Assembly (NCBI RefSeq): GCF_003014595.1
Contig: NZ_PYGK01000004.1
Coordinates: 310,001 to 374,000 of the forward strand
Length of the DNA stretch: 64,000 nt
Origin: Chitinophaga ginsengisoli
Lineage (GTDB): Bacteria; Bacteroidota; Bacteroidia; Chitinophagales; Chitinophagaceae
Direction of reading: 5' to 3'
A program made the position numbers and the translations under genes. The notes under the pieces are model-generated. The model was not told where the DNA came from and made no database searches. It saw only the letters and a program-made list of their open reading frames with translations. Shown here one piece after another: positions 61,688 to 64,000 of the stretch. The first letter of the stretch is position 1. Each line of letters starts with the position of its first letter.

Positions 61688-62425
61688 TTAAAGTCTGATA
61701 TTCATTTTCACGAGGGTGTAAGGATCGAAAGTCATGATCAGTTCAGATTCCTGCTGCGTGATGTGATCTTTATTCAACAATATTTTCAGTTCATTGGCAC
61801 TGAACTCCATCACTTCAGCAAGTGTATTATTGATGACGGTTACCGGTGCATACTGTTTGTCTAACGTCAGATTCTCTCCCCGCACATGCAAATATGGCCT
61901 CTTATCTTCATCCAGCGAAAGACTTACCGCCGTCACTTTGGGGGGTGTTTGATTTCTTCTTGATTTCTGTATCTGGTTAGCCAGTGTTTTATAATCGATC
62001 TCGTTGTCGGTAGCGCGTTGTATATCTACCTGTTTCTTCTCTACAGCCTGCAGATCATCTACAGAGCTCACACCCAGTTTACGTAGCTTCTTCTGGGTTT
62101 TAGTATCTATCCCGATCTCTTCTATCTTGGTATCGTTTTTCAGTCCTGACATTTTGGTGGTGGCCCTTACCTGCTGATCGGTAATAGAGCCGAGTTGGAT
62201 GTTGACTTTGGATGCACCTTCCTGACCTGGTTGGGCTGTAATGAACCTGATCTGATCTCCATCAAAGGTGGGGAAGATATTAAGGTCGATAGCGAGGTCC
62301 TTGACTGTATAGGTCAAAGGTTTATTGATAGCTTTGATAGCCAGTGTTTCACGCGTTTTGTCCAACTCTACTACAAGAGAGTCGACAAAATCTTCCAGGT
62401 TCCAGTATTTGTTATCATTCGCCAT
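61688..62425 (-). CDS. Unrecognised two-part protein with a helix-hairpin-helix-like middle and Ig-like end
   Basis: 245 residues. The N-terminal 90 residues (WNLEDFVDSLVVELDKTRET, YTVKDLAIDLNIFPTFDGDQ, KVNIQLGSI) recall the trypsin-co-occurring (trypco2) type of helical plus beta unit; this is a weak impression. The middle KIEEIGIDTKTQKKLRKLGV, SSVDDLQAVE resembles a helix-hairpin-helix. The end PPKVTAVSLSLDEDKRPYLH, VRGENLTLD is an IPT/TIG-like beta sandwich. There is no signal peptide. ATG 62425 overlaps the preceding gene by 11 bp; 62452 is an alternative start. Its role in the hydrolase operon is unknown. Confidence 0.7.
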   Translation of the reverse strand: MANDNKYWNLEDFVDSLVVELDKTRETLAIKAINKPLTYTVKDLAIDLNIFPTFDGDQIRFITAQPGQEGASKVNIQLGSITDQQVRATTKMSGLKNDTKIEEIGIDTKTQKKLRKLGVSSVDDLQAVEKKQVDIQRATDNEIDYKTLANQIQKSRRNQTPPKVTAVSLSLDEDKRPYLHVRGENLTLDKQYAPVTVINNTLAEVMEFSANELKILLNKDHITQQESELIMTFDPYTLVKMNIRL

Positions 62426-62690
62426 CTTCAGATGCTGTATATTTTTCAGCATTTATAGTAATGCTGTGATAGGATGGACGGAAGCTCGTATCTACCCTGT
62501 ACAAGGGAGGTACAGTACCGATCCTCACTGTTCCATCCTCATTTGTGCTGATGTCCAGTTCTATGGGAGTACCGATTTCTATTTCGTATATATAGCTATG
62601 CACCCCGCTATCCTCGTCTTTGAAGTCACCAGGAATATCCAGTATCTTATCAATGATACTGTTCAGTGGCAGAAAGGCTTCATCCATCAT
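62415..62690 (-). CDS. Small unrecognised protein in the hydrolase operon
   Basis: 91 residues, acidic, beta-rich: MMDEAFLPLNSIIDKILDIP, GVHSYIYEIEIGTPIELDIS, GTVPPLYRVDTSFRPSYHSI. No motif is recognised. It overlaps the 54-residue gene before it by 4 bp (ATGA) and the next gene by 11 bp, showing tight coupling. This family-like arrangement suggests a structural or chaperone part of a complex. Confidence 0.7.
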   Translation of the reverse strand: MMDEAFLPLNSIIDKILDIPGDFKDEDSGVHSYIYEIEIGTPIELDISTNEDGTVRIGTVPPLYRVDTSFRPSYHSITINAEKYTASEDGE

Positions 62691-62851
62691 GACGGATTGG
62701 TTTTGGTAACAGGATTCAGCACAACCTTGACATTCAGTTCTATATCATATCCATCAAATACATATTCAACATCAGGAGCTGTATGTGCTTCTTTTGCCGG
62801 TGTTTCTTCGCTGTCGTCTTCCGACATACCATAGTAAAATGGATATTGCAT
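62687..62851 (-). CDS. 54-residue unrecognised protein in the hydrolase operon
   Basis: Reads MQYPFYYGMSEDDSEETPAK, EAHTAPDVEYVFDGYDIELN, VKVVLNPVTKTNPS and stop. The start lies 6 bp after the preceding stop and the TGA overlaps the next ATG (ATGA, 4 bp), so translation is coupled. The second half is a beta-strand-like segment similar in character to the 91-residue protein that follows. It is short but the junctions on both sides support it. Confidence 0.65.
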   Translation of the reverse strand: MQYPFYYGMSEDDSEETPAKEAHTAPDVEYVFDGYDIELNVKVVLNPVTKTNPS

Positions 62852-62856
62852 AAGCG

Positions 62857-64000
62857 TTATTGATTATTAGATTTAATACCAAGTATTCTTACACTGACAG
62901 GCAGGGGGAATTTCACTTTCGTGCTGCTGATTTCATTTACATACCCGTCCGGTGTAAGTGAATCAACTTTGCCCAGTGTGATCTCGAACAGTTTGAAGAC
63001 AGGAACGACCCATACCATACCCTGTTCATAAGTCCTGCCTTTCATCTTAATGTTATAGATCATCTCCGCAAGATTAGACTTTGCGAAGCCTGTGTTTTTA
63101 AGCGCTGTCAGTTGCTCATTGTCCAGTGGTTTGTTACCATCCCATCCGTCCAGCAGCTTATTTAATTCTGTGATGCTAAGTTCTATACCAGCTTTCATTC
63201 TGCCGGATGTAGTATCCGTCAGGCTTTCCTTATCTTTTGTATCAACCGACATTTTAGTACCGGTAATACCATTCGCAGTATGTTCTGCGGAAAGTGATAC
63301 TGTATAACGGGTGTCTGCATTTAATTCCCAAAGAGATTTTGATTTACCGAGGGAAGGAGACTGCCATATCTTGTTCCAGAAGGAGCGGTAGACCTTCATG
63401 TCTGTCAGCTCTTTTTCTGCGGATACTGCTTCTCCCTGTTGCTGCACAAAATAATTTTGTACGAACACGGCAGGAGTATTGCCGATGGCTTTGTATTCTT
63501 TTCCACTGGAAGTTCTCCAGCGTATTTCTGCGAATATTTCCAGGTCTTTATAAAGCGGCAGATTCAATAACTCGTTTTTCATGAATTCAAAATCCACACT
63601 TGTATTGGCCTGAATATCTTTCTTTTTAAAAGTTTTTTCCAGCAACAGCTGATGGCTGACGGGATCTTTAAAATAGAAAGTATAGATTGCTTTGGGCAGG
63701 GGATTTTTCGGTGCTTGTCCGACGTTCAACTTTATTTTAAACAACAGTTTGTCTGCCTGTTGCAGCAGCAGCTGCTGCTTTCCATTGTAAGAAGAAAGTT
63801 TCAATGATTCGAATGTAAGTATGACTCCATTGCTCAATGTATAAGCCGTGTTGTTCTGCATCAGTGAATGTGCGGTAGCTACTCCCGCAGGCGGTGCTGC
63901 AGGCGTAGCAGCAGGTTGTGCATTCTGCAATTGTGCAATCAGTTGGGCCAATACCGCAGGATCAATATTGGGTGCTGCTCCGGGTTGCTGATTTTGCAGG
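62857..64000 (-). CDS. Unrecognised large protein of the hydrolase operon, 5' part beyond the right edge
   Basis: At least 380 residues; the frame is open at the right edge. The visible head is low-complexity, Gln/Ala/Pro-rich (NIDPAVLAQLIAQLQNAQPA), then beta-rich: ILTFESLKLSSYNGKQQLLL, LLFKIKLNVGQAPKNPLPKA, IYTFYFKDPVSHQLLLEKTF, and a C-terminal half with NADTRYTVSLSAEHTANGIT and GIELSITELNKLLDGWDGNK. I recognise no family. The gene order, the lack of a visible signal and the neighbouring small beta proteins suggest a structural component, but this is a guess because the N-terminus is not visible. Confidence 0.6.
   Translation of the reverse strand, partial: LQNQQPGAAPNIDPAVLAQLIAQLQNAQPAATPAAPPAGVATAHSLMQNNTAYTLSNGVILTFESLKLSSYNGKQQLLLQQADKLLFKIKLNVGQAPKNPLPKAIYTFYFKDPVSHQLLLEKTFKKKDIQANTSVDFEFMKNELLNLPLYKDLEIFAEIRWRTSSGKEYKAIGNTPAVFVQNYFVQQQGEAVSAEKELTDMKVYRSFWNKIWQSPSLGKSKSLWELNADTRYTVSLSAEHTANGITGTKMSVDTKDKESLTDTTSGRMKAGIELSITELNKLLDGWDGNKPLDNEQLTALKNTGFAKSNLAEMIYNIKMKGRTYEQGMVWVVPVFKLFEITLGKVDSLTPDGYVNEISSTKVKFPLPVSVRILGIKSNNQ

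Overview
The window looks like chromosomal DNA of a Bacteroidota species close to Chitinophaga (Chitinophagaceae). The evidence is a SusC-like receptor start, a FecR domain, LytS/LytTR signalling, a type IX secretion (T9SS) cargo paired with a PorP/SprF-like protein, large RHS proteins with Bacteroidota-type signal peptides, and repeated TAnnTTTG promoter boxes instead of strong Shine-Dalgarno sites. There is no rRNA, insertion sequence, integrase or CRISPR array. The genus is an inference from gene content only.

Layout. 1-2.3 kb: start of a TonB-dependent receptor (minus), then a LytS-type kinase and LytTR regulator (plus). 2.5-6.0 kb: an AT-rich defence-like block with a zinc-cysteine protein, a RloA-like ATPase and a RloB-like protein. 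6.1-9.5 kb: a minus-strand SDR, a two-domain LigD and a histone-H1-like protein. 9.6-10.9 kb: an ECF sigma domain fused through a membrane segment to a FecR domain, followed by a field of GC-rich hairpin repeats. 11.4-15.7 kb: a sigma factor and membrane partner, then an OB-fold protein, a haem-motif lipoprotein, YceI and a DUF5777-type barrel. 16.5-22.1 kb: a 1490-residue T9SS cargo and its PorP/SprF partner. 22.1-23.5 kb: a flavin oxidoreductase and MarR regulator, followed by two near-copies of a hairpin unit. 23.8-27.4 kb: phosphoketolase and acetate kinase, an operon that makes acetate and ATP from sugar phosphates.

27.5-39.4 kb holds mostly single metabolic and regulatory genes: a WG-repeat protein, a serine hydrolase, a quinone-reductase-like protein, a 2OG oxygenase, an AraC/SDR/truncated-AraC/Atu4866 group, a nitronate monooxygenase and a TetR/hydrolase pair with three copies of one palindrome. 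Inside it lie an AT-rich long inverted repeat (28.25 kb) and a tandem 30-bp repeat (32.8 kb). 39.5-42.1 kb has tRNA-Gly and tRNA-Leu followed by two small cargo segments, each preceded by a copy of the tRNA-Leu 3' end and flank and each ending in a copy of an AbiEii C-terminus; the second carries an AbiEii-like toxin module. 42.2-46.4 kb has small enzymes, an HxlR/flavodoxin pair and a decayed phosphodiesterase. 47-56.7 kb has two large RHS-type secreted proteins and a secreted transglutaminase-like protein. 56.8-64 kb, minus strand, has a GreA-like protein and then an operon of peptidoglycan hydrolases with unrecognised small proteins that runs off the right edge.

The items most deserving attention are the sigma-FecR fusion, the cassette-like arrangement at tRNA-Leu, the RloAB block with its zinc-cysteine neighbour, the multi-hydrolase operon and the RHS C-terminal domain. 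All functional statements come from reading motifs by eye; no database search was run.
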